Part shown: piece after piece, positions 1 through 6,828 of the stretch
Numbering within the stretch: the stretch's first letter is position 1
How the letters are laid out: each line of letters begins with the position of its first letter
Source of the DNA: Actinomycetes bacterium
Lineage (GTDB): Bacteria; Actinomycetota; Acidimicrobiia; Acidimicrobiales; RAAP-2
DNA length: 12,268 nt
Direction: 5' to 3'
Assembly (NCBI GenBank): GCA_021807965.1
Contig: JAKBCI010000022.1
Location: 1-12,268, forward strand
Program-made: the position numbers and the translations under genes
The notes under the pieces: generated by a model
The model's database searches: none
What the model saw: only the letters and a program-made list of their open reading frames with translations
What the model was told of the DNA's origin: nothing

Positions 1-1
1 C

Positions 2-607
2 AAGGGCGTGGTGGGTGCGGCCGCCTTCTTCGCGTTCCTCGCGGGCATGACGTCGACGCTGGGTGCGTTGATCGCCGGCACGAACTCCCAGGCCCGACTC
101 ATCTTCAACGCCGGGCGCGAGGGACTGCTGCCCGGCTTCATCGGCAAGGTGAACGCCAAGCGGCGCACGCCCGTCAATTCACTGCTGTTCTTTCTTGGCG
201 GGACGCTCCTGATCATCGCGGTGTGGGGCCTCGGCCACATCATGGGTGGCCACGGCGCCTCGGCCGGGATGAACGCGGTCAACTTCTTCGCGGAGTCCTC
301 GACGTTTGGCACGATCCTGGTGCTGCTGGTCTACGGATTGAGCAACCTGGCGCTGCCGTTCTACTACAAGAAGCACCACCCGGATCTCTTCAACGCCTTC
401 CGCCACGCCGTGTTGCCGATCCTCGGGCTGATCACGATCCTCGTGCCGCTGTACTACTTGGCCAAGCCAGGTCAGCCGACGCCGTATAACTGGTATCCGT
501 ACATGGCGCTCGGCGTCGTGGTGCTCGCCGTGATCTACGCGGCGGCTCTGGTGAACCGCGATCCGAGCATCGGCGAACGAGTCGGATCCATCGTCGCTGA
601 CGAGTAA
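2..607 (+). CDS. APC-superfamily amino acid permease, C-terminal fragment (5' end outside window)
   Basis: This is the C-terminal ~201 residues of a cytoplasmic-membrane amino acid/polyamine transporter of the APC superfamily. The frame is open to the window edge, so the true start lies upstream; the GTG at position 8 is not a credible start because it falls inside a membrane helix. About five hydrophobic segments are visible, counted from that GTG: residues ~3-22, 57-78, 95-118, 131-150 and 163-184. Between the first two is the loop typical of this superfamily, NSQARLIFNAGREGLLP followed by a basic stretch and RTPVNSL. After the third comes the short basic-aromatic loop YYKKHHPD, and the protein ends in a short hydrophilic tail. 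Substrate cannot be told from this fragment. The gene converges on the reductase gene, with only 10 nt between stop codons, and has a hairpin terminator just downstream. Confidence 0.9.
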   Translation, partial: KGVVGAAAFFAFLAGMTSTLGALIAGTNSQARLIFNAGREGLLPGFIGKVNAKRRTPVNSLLFFLGGTLLIIAVWGLGHIMGGHGASAGMNAVNFFAESSTFGTILVLLVYGLSNLALPFYYKKHHPDLFNAFRHAVLPILGLITILVPLYYLAKPGQPTPYNWYPYMALGVVVLAVIYAAALVNRDPSIGERVGSIVADE

Positions 608-617
608 GGGCAGAGCA

Positions 618-1601
618 CTAAGTCGCGGCCGGGTCCACCAGGACCCGGCCGCGCGTTTTGCCGTGGCGCAGTCGCTCGATTGCCGAGGCGAGTCCCCCCA
701 AGCCGATCACCGAGTCGACCAAGGGTTCGAGCAGGTCCGACGTAGCGCAGTCGCCAATGGCCCGCCATACTCGTTCGCGTTGTGCGGGTGGGGCGTCGAC
801 GACGTCAACGCCGAGCAACGCCACGCTTCGGGTGATGAAGGGATAGACCGTGGTCACGAGTTCGGCGCTGGCAACCAGGCCACTCGCGGCGACTGCCGCA
901 CCGTATCGCAAGGTGCGAAGCACCTGGGCGAGGGTGGGGCCGCCAACGCAGTCAACCGCGCCCGCCCAGCGCGGCGAGCCGAGAACGCGATCCTCACGAT
1001 CGCCGATGTCGTCGCGTCCGATGACGCGTGCTGCGCCGCGTTGGGTCAGCCAGCCGGCCTGGTCGCCGGACCCCGTCGACGCGACGACGCGGTAGCCGCG
1101 AGCGGCGAGGAACGTGACGGCGAGGGAGCCAACGCCGCCGGTCGCGCCGGTGACGAGAACCTCGCCGTCGGGATCGAGTCCGTGGTCCTCGAGCGCGAGG
1201 ATACTCGCCATCGCCGAGACGCCGGCGGTGCCGACGACCATGGCGTCGCGCGTCGAGAGCCCGTCGGGCAGGGGCGTCAGATAGCGACGTGGCGCATAGA
1301 TCGCGGTAGCGAAGCCACCGTCGCGAGCGACCCCGAGGTCCCCGCCGTGGACCGCGACACGGGTGCCGGTCGGCAAGTCTGAACCGGCGGACGCCACGAC
1401 GCCGGCGGCGTCCACGCCGCCAACCAGTGACGGTACTCGCCGCACCCGGCTGCGAGCCTCGGCGACCAGCGCGTCCTTGTAGTTGAGGCCGCTGAAGTCG
1501 ACGTTCACGAGGACGTCGTCTGGTTCGACGGGGGCGGGCTCGTGTTCGCGAACTTCGAGGGCGATACGGTCGTCGAGGGCGGTGATGGTGAAGGCTTGCA
1601 C
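618..1601 (-). CDS. acuI: AcuI/YhdH-family acrylyl-CoA reductase-like (NADPH) medium-chain dehydrogenase
   Basis: A 327-residue cytoplasmic medium-chain dehydrogenase/reductase of the YhdH/AcuI group. Characterised members reduce acryloyl-CoA to propionyl-CoA with NADPH. The N-terminal GroES-like domain carries the family signature SGLNYKDAL (residues 37-45). A second signature, GTAGVSAMASILALEDHG (124-141), is followed by the Rossmann nucleotide-binding motif GATGGVGS (152-159). Further on are RWAGAVDCVGG and a VYPFITRSVALLGVD segment typical of the group. No zinc-ligand cysteine cluster is visible, as expected for this zinc-independent branch. Length matches the family (about 325-330). The GTG start at 1599-1601 is supported by a -10 hexamer six bases upstream. 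The gene is divergent from the hydrolase gene, with 28 bp between start codons. The actual substrate here (acryloyl-CoA or another enoyl compound or quinone) is inferred from family only. Confidence 0.87.
   Translation of the reverse strand: MQAFTITALDDRIALEVREHEPAPVEPDDVLVNVDFSGLNYKDALVAEARSRVRRVPSLVGGVDAAGVVASAGSDLPTGTRVAVHGGDLGVARDGGFATAIYAPRRYLTPLPDGLSTRDAMVVGTAGVSAMASILALEDHGLDPDGEVLVTGATGGVGSLAVTFLAARGYRVVASTGSGDQAGWLTQRGAARVIGRDDIGDREDRVLGSPRWAGAVDCVGGPTLAQVLRTLRYGAAVAASGLVASAELVTTVYPFITRSVALLGVDVVDAPPAQRERVWRAIGDCATSDLLEPLVDSVIGLGGLASAIERLRHGKTRGRVLVDPAAT
624..659 (+). terminator. Intrinsic terminator of the permease gene, inside the convergent reductase CDS
   Basis: A perfect 13-bp GC-rich inverted repeat (arms 624-636 and 641-653, loop ACCA) is followed two bases later by TTTT on the plus strand. 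It begins 17 bases after the permease stop codon, as expected for a rho-independent terminator. On the minus strand there is no T-run after the stem. The stem is also coding sequence for the last residues (RGRVLVDPAA) of the minus-strand reductase gene. The U-tract is short, so efficiency is uncertain. Confidence 0.75.
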
Positions 1602-1607
1602 GTGTCC

Positions 1608-1613
1608 AGGCTA
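1608..1613 (-). promoter_or_regulatory. -10 box of acuI, leaderless (TAGCCT)
   Basis: On the minus strand TAGCCT (1613 down to 1608) is followed by six bases (GGACAC) and the GTG start at 1601. This spacing places the transcription start at or next to the start codon, so the mRNA is probably leaderless. No Shine-Dalgarno sequence and no convincing -35 box are visible. The same arrangement precedes five other genes in the window, which is the main support. Confidence 0.6.
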
Positions 1614-1617
1614 GGTC

Positions 1618-1623
1618 TACGCT
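1618..1623 (+). promoter_or_regulatory. -10 box of alpha/beta hydrolase gene, leaderless (TACGCT)
   Basis: TACGCT lies six bases before the GTG start at 1630, a leaderless arrangement. It is only 4 bp from the divergent acuI -10 box, so RNA polymerase bound at one promoter would cover the other. No Shine-Dalgarno sequence precedes the GTG. Confidence 0.55.
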
Positions 1624-1629
1624 ACGTCC

Positions 1630-2409
1630 GTGACGACGGTGCTGCTACGGGGCCACCCGACGTGGGTGACCGTTGGCCGCACGCGTGGTGACGACGTGGT
1701 GCTGCTGCACGGCGGTCTCAGCAGCAGCGCCAGCCTGCGTCGAAGCGTCGGGCGCCGACTCGCGAGCTCGTACCGAGTCTCCGCGTTCGATCGGCGCGGC
1801 CACGGCCGCACGGCCGACACCGACCAACCGTTCCACTACGACGACATGGCCGACGAGACGGTGGCGTTCCTCGAATGGCTGGGCCGCGCCGCGCACGTGG
1901 TGGGTCACAGCGACGGTGCCATTGTCGGGTTGCTCGTGGCGCTGCGCCGCCCGGACCTGATTCGTCGTCTGGTGGCGGTGGGTGCCAACGCCAACCCCGC
2001 CGGCTTAGTGGCCCTCGAGCCCATGGCCCTCGACGGGCCCGGGTTCGACGCGTGGGCCGCCGACTTTGGCGCCTCCTCACCCGACGGCGCCGCGCACGCC
2101 CGAGTCGTCGCCGCCAAGGCGCAACGGCTCTTCGCGAGTGAGCCGAACATCTCGCTCGACGAGCTCGCCGACCTTAGGGTGCCAACCTTGCTCGTGAGCG
2201 GCGATGACGACACCACGCGACTCGAGCACACGGTCGAGCTCTACGGGGCGATACGCGACGCCCAGCTCGCCGTGGTGGCGGGCGCGTCGCACGCGGTGCT
2301 GAAAGAGTACCCCGGCGAAGTCACGGCCCTGATCCGTCGCTTCCTCGAGGGACCGGTCCCGCCGGTCACGCTGCAGCCGGTGCGCCGGCGCGCGTCAGAA
2401 CCGGGTTGA
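1630..2409 (+). CDS. Alpha/beta hydrolase
   Basis: A 259-residue soluble alpha/beta-hydrolase-fold protein, probably an esterase, lipase-like or C-C bond hydrolase; the substrate is unknown. After the first strands, HGG (residues 27-29) is the oxyanion-hole turn and FDRRGHGRT (53-61) is the conserved loop before helix B. The nucleophile elbow is GHSDG, with Ser94. The acid is most likely Asp194 in SGDDD, and the histidine is His221 in GASHA. All three catalytic residues are therefore present. There is no signal peptide. The GTG start is chosen because a -10 box lies six bases upstream and the protein aligns with the fold from its first strand. The gene is divergent from acuI. The next gene, 27 bp downstream, has its own promoter. 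The tail after ~250 (basic, ending RRRASEPG) is probably disordered. Confidence 0.85.
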   Translation: MTTVLLRGHPTWVTVGRTRGDDVVLLHGGLSSSASLRRSVGRRLASSYRVSAFDRRGHGRTADTDQPFHYDDMADETVAFLEWLGRAAHVVGHSDGAIVGLLVALRRPDLIRRLVAVGANANPAGLVALEPMALDGPGFDAWAADFGASSPDGAAHARVVAAKAQRLFASEPNISLDELADLRVPTLLVSGDDDTTRLEHTVELYGAIRDAQLAVVAGASHAVLKEYPGEVTALIRRFLEGPVPPVTLQPVRRRASEPG

Positions 2410-2423
2410 GACGGTTTCGCCGG

Positions 2424-2429
2424 TAGAGT
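2424..2429 (+). promoter_or_regulatory. -10 box of GT87-like gene, leaderless (TAGAGT)
   Basis: TAGAGT is followed by seven bases (GGGGTCC) and a GTG at 2437. An in-frame GTG at 2428 overlaps this hexamer and so would not be in the transcript; this argues for the 2437 start. No clear -35 element is seen at the usual distance. Confidence 0.6.
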
Positions 2430-2436
2430 GGGGTCC

Positions 2437-3768
2437 GTGTCAGCACGTCAACTGAGCGTGCGCACCCGTCTCGTCTCGTGGTGGGTCGCGCGTCCGGAAC
2501 TCGCCCGCGACGGCTGGCTCTACGGCGTGTCGTCACTGTTTGCGCTGACCCTGGCGGCGACGTCGAGTCAAGCGGCCCAGTGGCACTGGGGCTACCTCGC
2601 CGCGGCCCCGTACGGGGCGCTCGCCATCGTGGCCCTGGTGGCCAGCCGCCGCGCGTGGGTTCGTCCGACGGTCGTACGCCTCGTCCTGCTCGTGCTCGTC
2701 ATCCTCGGCGCCGTCGCGGTTCCGCTCGGCCTCGAGGCGCGATTGCGCCAGCGCGACCACGGGGTGGGCTTCGCCCAGCCCGAGGTCTCGGTGATCGAGC
2801 GCTCGGCGGGATACGTGGCCAAGGGGCAAGATCCGTACCGCGCCTATCTGCACGACGGGCACCTGGTGAACGAGGTGCCCGGTCTGCCCGCCTACGAGTC
2901 GTTCTTTCCCTACTTTCCGTTGATGAGCGTTTTTGGCCTACCGTCGGCCGAGTCGCATCAGGGCCTCGGACTGACCGACGCGCGCATCGTGATGTCACTG
3001 ATGACGATGCTGGTCACGGGGCTGGCGCTCGGGCTGATGCGCGCGTCGCGCTCGGCAAAGTTGCGCGTCGCCCAGGTCCTCGTGGCGCTGCCCTCGGGCG
3101 CGCTGTTTCTAGCGACGGGCGGCGACGACATGCCGATCCTGGCGCTGCTGTTGCTGGCGGTGGTCGGACTGCAGCGTCGGTCGCGCTACCTCACCGGGGT
3201 GAGCCTGGGGCTCGCCGCCGCGATGAAGCTCACGGCCTGGCCGGTGGCCGTCGGCGCGCTGCTCGTCAGTCGCGACGAGAAGGGTCGTTCCACGTGGCGC
3301 AGCGTGGCGATGGTTATCGCCGCGATCGTCGTCGTGACGATCGCGCCGTTCCTCGCGAAGGCGCCCTGGGCATTCATGACGAACGTCTTCGCCTTCCCGC
3401 TCGGGTTGGCCGGCGTGCAGTCGCCGGCGGCGTCGCCACTGCCGGGCCACGTCTTGACGACGTGGTGGCCACCGGCGGGCCACCTCCTGGAGCCCCTTTC
3501 GCTAGTGGTTCTCGGCTACGTCTCGTGGCGGCTGTTGCGGCGACGGTGGCCACTCTCGCTGTCTCGCTTGCTGACGTGGCTGAGTGTCGCCTTCAGCGTC
3601 GCTATTCTTGCCGCGTCGGCGACCCGCGTGGGCTACGTGATCTATCCGATCAACCTTGCCGTGTGGTCGTGGGCCTGTCGAACGCCCGTGCCCGCTGAAC
3701 CCGATGCCCTAGAGGGTCGAGGAGTTCTGGTAGATGCGATAGGACCAGTGGATAACGCGTCGGGTTGA
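2437..3768 (+). CDS. Polytopic membrane protein, GT87-like (DUF2029) GT-C glycosyltransferase
   Basis: A 443-residue integral membrane protein with about nine or more hydrophobic helices, the first three at roughly 26-43, 52-70 and 79-99. It resembles the GT87/DUF2029 family, which includes the mycobacterial polyprenyl-phosphomannose-dependent alpha-mannosyltransferases that work on the outer face of the membrane. Supporting features are the extracytoplasmic loop after the third helix with AQPEVSVIERSA and then GQDPYRAY (from ~130), the aromatic FFPYFPLMSVFGLP segment, the acidic GGDDMPILALLLL entering a helix, and LGLAAAMKLTAWP, which is typical of GT-C proteins. The family match is by recognisable motifs, not by an alignment. 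The start at 2437 follows from the -10 box; a GTG at 2428 would add three residues. The last ~20 codons overlap, antisense, the 3' end of the membrane-anchored gene at 3709-4266. Donor and acceptor are unknown. Confidence 0.7.
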   Translation: MSARQLSVRTRLVSWWVARPELARDGWLYGVSSLFALTLAATSSQAAQWHWGYLAAAPYGALAIVALVASRRAWVRPTVVRLVLLVLVILGAVAVPLGLEARLRQRDHGVGFAQPEVSVIERSAGYVAKGQDPYRAYLHDGHLVNEVPGLPAYESFFPYFPLMSVFGLPSAESHQGLGLTDARIVMSLMTMLVTGLALGLMRASRSAKLRVAQVLVALPSGALFLATGGDDMPILALLLLAVVGLQRRSRYLTGVSLGLAAAMKLTAWPVAVGALLVSRDEKGRSTWRSVAMVIAAIVVVTIAPFLAKAPWAFMTNVFAFPLGLAGVQSPAASPLPGHVLTTWWPPAGHLLEPLSLVVLGYVSWRLLRRRWPLSLSRLLTWLSVAFSVAILAASATRVGYVIYPINLAVWSWACRTPVPAEPDALEGRGVLVDAIGPVDNASG

Positions 3769-4266
3769 GCGCTGGACGGTTATTCCGACCACCCAATAGA
3801 AGGTATCCGAACCCGCCTTCTGGAAGAGCAGTTGGGGTTGGCCCGACGTGGCGCCCGAGGAGAAGAGGTTCCAACCCAACGCCTCGAGATGCGTCCGGTA
3901 GTAACCGAGCAGGGATCCCGCCGACGTCGACGTGACGAGGTCCCGGTAGCAGTCGTAGTCACCGGCGCCCCCGTTCGCGTGCACGGTGGCGGAAACCGGT
4001 TTCGTCCCGACTGGCACGAACAAAGCACCGCTGATGTTGCTCGGCGGGGTGCCGGGTTGCTGGCATCCCGCGACGGCAGCGTTGGACTTGGCCGTCGCGA
4101 GACCGCCTACGACGATGGGCACGGTCGTCGGCGTCGTGACGGTGGGATTGGCGACGAGGTTGATGAGCATGAAGACGACGAGCGTCACGAGCCCGATGCC
4201 GACGACGGCGGCGGCTGGCCAGATGCTGGTCGTCGTGGTCAGAGGCGGCTTCGCGGCGTCGTTCAC
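3709..4266 (-). CDS. Membrane-anchored protein of unknown function, coupled to thiD
   Basis: I do not recognise this 185-residue protein. It has a short N-terminal tail, one strongly hydrophobic segment at residues ~15-38, then a Thr/Pro/Val-rich linker (41-55). A globular, probably extracytoplasmic, domain follows with only two cysteines, Cys68 and Cys106, which could form a disulfide. The second half, with LLGYYRTHLEALGWNLFS, resembles small secreted or lipoprotein domains of actinobacteria, but no lipobox cysteine is present. The GTG start at 4266-4264 is chosen because it overlaps the thiD stop codon as GTGA. An upstream in-frame start at 4317 would place 17 basic residues inside thiD and is less likely. 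Its stop lies 60 bases inside the convergent GT87-like gene. The operon position suggests expression with thiD, but that alone does not give it a thiamine role. Confidence 0.75.
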   Translation of the reverse strand: MNDAAKPPLTTTTSIWPAAAVVGIGLVTLVVFMLINLVANPTVTTPTTVPIVVGGLATAKSNAAVAGCQQPGTPPSNISGALFVPVGTKPVSATVHANGGAGDYDCYRDLVTSTSAGSLLGYYRTHLEALGWNLFSSGATSGQPQLLFQKAGSDTFYWVVGITVQRSTRRVIHWSYRIYQNSSTL

Positions 4267-5084
4267 CCGTTCCACCCGAAGTGATCGATGGGCCCGTGAC
4301 CACCGCCGAGGCGCCACGGCGCGGCGCTGGTGAGTGCCGCGAGCACGAAGGATTTCGCGTCTCGCACCGAGTCCGGCAGGGCACGGCCGTAGGCGAGGCC
4401 CGCGGTGATGGCCGCGGAGAGCGAGCAGCCGGTCCCGTGGTCGTTGGTCGTGTCGACGCGCTCGGCGTCAAAGACGAACAGACCGTCGGCGCCGAGCAGC
4501 AGGTCCGGAGCTCGGTGTTCGGTGATCGTCGACACGGCGAGATGGCCGCCCTTTACGAGTACCGAGCGCGGACCGAGGCGTAGCAGCCGTCGGGCCAGCT
4601 CGAGCATGTCGTCGTGGGATTTGATGTCGCGTACGTCGATTCCCGCGAGTACGGCCGCCTCGGGCAAGTTGGGCGTGATCAGATCGGCCTGGGGCACCAG
4701 CGCGTCGCGATAGGCCTCGACGCCTCCGGCGTCGAGCAGGGCGTGGCCGGTTGAGGAGACGAGGACGGGGTCAACGACGAGGTTGGCGAAGCGGCCGCTG
4801 CGCGCGAGTTCGGCTACCGCCACGACGGTGGACGCCTGGGCCAGCATGCCGGTCTTCGCGGCTCGGACGTCGAAATCAGCGAGCACCGCGTCCACCTGGG
4901 CGACGACCGCGGCTGGCTCGAGGTTGGTGATGGCGTCGACACCGAGCGTGTTCTGCGCCGTGACCGCCGTGACGGCGCAGGTGGCGTGCACCGCGAAGGC
5001 GCTGAAAGTGCGCAGGTCGGCCTGCAGGCCGGCGCCGCCCCCGGAATCCGAGCCCGCGATGCTCAGCGCGCAGATAGGTTCCAC
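4263..5084 (-). CDS. thiD: Hydroxymethylpyrimidine/phosphomethylpyrimidine kinase ThiD
   Basis: A 273-residue cytoplasmic kinase of the ribokinase-like fold. It phosphorylates HMP and then HMP-P to HMP-PP, the pyrimidine half of thiamine. The N-terminus has the substrate-binding SIAGSDSGGGAGLQAD signature; AVTAVTAQNT follows. DPVLVSSTGHALL and ITPNLPEA come in the expected order. VLVKGGH precedes the C-terminal anion-hole motif DHGTGC (residues 215-220), with Cys220 in the catalytic position, then SLSAAITAGLA. Length is normal for a stand-alone ThiD; there is no fused ThiE or ThiM domain. The GTG start at 5084 is supported by a -10 box six bases upstream. The stop codon overlaps the start of the downstream membrane-anchored gene (GTGA). 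It is divergent from thiG, so both halves of thiamine synthesis are served from one 46-bp intergenic region. Confidence 0.95.
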   Translation of the reverse strand: MEPICALSIAGSDSGGGAGLQADLRTFSAFAVHATCAVTAVTAQNTLGVDAITNLEPAAVVAQVDAVLADFDVRAAKTGMLAQASTVVAVAELARSGRFANLVVDPVLVSSTGHALLDAGGVEAYRDALVPQADLITPNLPEAAVLAGIDVRDIKSHDDMLELARRLLRLGPRSVLVKGGHLAVSTITEHRAPDLLLGADGLFVFDAERVDTTNDHGTGCSLSAAITAGLAYGRALPDSVRDAKSFVLAALTSAAPWRLGGGHGPIDHFGWNG

Positions 5085-5090
5085 TCTTCA

Positions 5091-5096
5091 ACCCTA
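5091..5096 (-). promoter_or_regulatory. -10 box of thiD, leaderless (TAGGGT)
   Basis: On the minus strand TAGGGT (5096 down to 5091) is followed by TGAAGA and the GTG start at 5084, a six-base spacer. The predicted transcript would begin at or next to the start codon. There is no room for a TPP riboswitch (THI box) between promoter and start. Confidence 0.6.
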
Positions 5097-5100
5097 GTGA

Positions 5101-5910
<810 letters not shown>

Positions 5911-5915
5911 GAGAA

Positions 5916-5931
5916 ACTACAATCGTGTAGT
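5916..5931. promoter_or_regulatory. Candidate operator: inverted repeat ACTACA-N4-TGTAGT
   Basis: A perfect 6-bp inverted repeat with a 4-bp spacer (ATCG). It contains the whole TACAAT -10 box of the MerR gene and extends to about the predicted transcription start. Bound protein would block RNA polymerase, so autorepression by the MerR product encoded just downstream is the simplest reading. That is inference: MerR proteins bind inverted repeats as dimers, but the specific site for this subfamily cannot be read from sequence alone. Confidence 0.5.
5918..5923 (+). promoter_or_regulatory. -10 box of the MerR gene (TACAAT)
   Basis: TACAAT is the closest match to the sigma-70-type consensus in the window. 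It lies 8 bases after the thiG stop codon and 41 bases before the MerR ATG. The transcript would therefore have a leader of roughly 35 nt, unlike the leaderless units around it. I see no TTGACA-like -35 box at 16-18 bp spacing. Confidence 0.5.
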
Positions 5932-5954
5932 CCCCGCTTTGGGGCACCTCGGTC

Positions 5955-5960
5955 GGGAGG
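5955..5960 (+). promoter_or_regulatory. Shine-Dalgarno site of the MerR gene (GGGAGG)
   Basis: GGGAGG ends four bases before the ATG at 5965. It is the strongest ribosome-binding site among the promoter-proximal genes of the window, which otherwise lack one. Its GAGG part could pair with CCTC at 5947-5950, giving a small 4-bp hairpin over the site. Confidence 0.6.
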
Positions 5961-5964
5961 CACG

Positions 5965-6423
5965 ATGACGACGGTGCAGACGATGGGTTTCAGCGGACCA
6001 ATGGTGTGTCGCGTCACCGGGATCACCTATCGCCAACTCGACTACTGGTCGCGCACGGGTCTGGTGACGCCGTCCATCACGCCGGCGTCGGGCAGCGGGT
6101 CCAAGCGGGCCTACAGTTACGCCGACGTCTTGGAAGTTAAGGTGATCAAGTCGCTGCTGGACGCGGGCGTCGCGCTCGCCAAGGCGCGCCAGGCCGTCGA
6201 GTGCTTGCGTGGCTCGCTCGGGGTCGACCTCGCGTCGGCCAGTCTCGTCCTGTCCGAGTCCGGCTCAGTGCTGGCCCACAGTGACGGTGACCTCGTCGAT
6301 CTGCTGCGCGGTGGGCAGGGCGTGTTCAACATCGTGCCGCTGGGTGGGGTGGTCGCCGAACTGACCACCTCGATCGATCACGTGCGGCAGCCGACGTCGG
6401 AGAGGGAGACCCGCTCGGCGTGA
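5965..6423 (+). CDS. MerR-family transcriptional regulator, Rv1830/ResR-like
   Basis: A 152-residue DNA-binding regulator. The N-terminal winged helix-turn-helix begins near residue 10. ITYRQLDYWSRTGLVTPS (20-37) is the MerR recognition region and GSGSKRAYSYADV (43-55) the wing, followed by a helix pair (57-83). The C-terminal part carries DLVDLLRGGQGVFNI (109-123), a segment I recognise from the mycobacterial Rv1830 (ResR/McdR) proteins, which influence growth and antibiotic tolerance. It has no metal-binding cysteine pair, so it is not a metal sensor of the MerR type proper. The start is ATG with a GGGAGG ribosome-binding site. The stop overlaps the next start as GTGA. In Mycobacterium the Rv1826-Rv1832 region also links such regulators with glycine-cleavage genes, as here. 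Confidence 0.85.
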   Translation: MTTVQTMGFSGPMVCRVTGITYRQLDYWSRTGLVTPSITPASGSGSKRAYSYADVLEVKVIKSLLDAGVALAKARQAVECLRGSLGVDLASASLVLSESGSVLAHSDGDLVDLLRGGQGVFNIVPLGGVVAELTTSIDHVRQPTSERETRSA

Positions 6424-6818
6424 CGTCCAACCGATCCGGTGGAGACAACCGGCGTCGCCATCCGTGCGCCATGGCCGCGGCGAGTGACTCGTTCGCCCAC
6501 CCCAGTGAGCGCCTGTTTGCCAACGTGCTGTCGCTCTACGGGATCGCGTGGCGCTACGAGCCCGTCGAGTTTGCCCTGGCGTGGGACGAGCGTGGCCGCC
6601 CGACGAGGGGCTTTCGCCCGGACTTCTACCTCCCGGACCTGAGTCTCTTCGTCGAGCTCACCGTCTCCGAGCAGCGGCTCGTAACCAAGAAGAACCAGAA
6701 GGTTCGCGCCTTTCGAGTCCTCTACCCAGAACTACCTATTGCGGTGGTCTACCAGCGGGACTTCGTGCGGCTTCTCGAGCGTCACGATCTCGGGACGCTT
6801 CGCGATCTCGCGGCGTAG
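6420..6818 (+). CDS. Small PD-(D/E)XK nuclease-like protein, unknown role
   Basis: A 132-residue soluble protein with the layout of a minimal PD-(D/E)XK nuclease fold: a helix with Glu30 (HPSERLFANVL), a strand RYEPVEFAL, then RPDFYLPD with Asp68, and LFVELTVSEQ with Glu79. Lysine-rich KKNQK (90-94) and AVVYQRDF (108-115) follow. The usual lysine of ExK is Thr81 (ELT), so the active site is atypical; a lysine from the 90-94 cluster could substitute, or the protein may be inactive. From memory, a similar domain occurs fused to hypoxanthine phosphoribosyltransferases in some bacteria; I could not check this. The GTG start at 6420 overlaps the MerR stop (GTGA). An internal ATG at 6471 would still keep the conserved part. 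Its TAG stop is the first half of the gcvT -10 box. Confidence 0.7.
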   Translation: MTSNRSGGDNRRRHPCAMAAASDSFAHPSERLFANVLSLYGIAWRYEPVEFALAWDERGRPTRGFRPDFYLPDLSLFVELTVSEQRLVTKKNQKVRAFRVLYPELPIAVVYQRDFVRLLERHDLGTLRDLAA

Positions 6819-6821
6819 AGT
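6816..6821 (+). promoter_or_regulatory. -10 box of gcvT, leaderless (TAGAGT)
   Basis: TAGAGT is followed by seven bases (TGCACTC) and the GTG at 6829. The hexamer begins with the TAG stop codon of the preceding gene, so promoter and stop share bases. It is identical to the -10 box of the GT87-like gene, with the same spacing. It would let the gcv genes be transcribed separately from the MerR gene, in addition to any read-through. Confidence 0.6.
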
Positions 6822-6828
6822 TGCACTC

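Noticed and set aside
663..1382. 239-codon plus-strand open frame opposite acuI
   Set aside because: Low-complexity Arg/Gly/Ala product, and the minus-strand frame has the full AcuI/YhdH signature set.
2428..2430. GTG at 2428 as the start of the GT87-like gene
   Set aside because: It overlaps the predicted TAGAGT -10 box and would not be transcribed; the GTG at 2437 has the correct spacing.
2478..3698. 406-codon open frame on the plus strand inside the GT87-like gene
   Set aside because: Its product is almost entirely Arg, Gly, Ala and Pro with no fold. The other frame gives a clear polytopic membrane protein with GT-C features.
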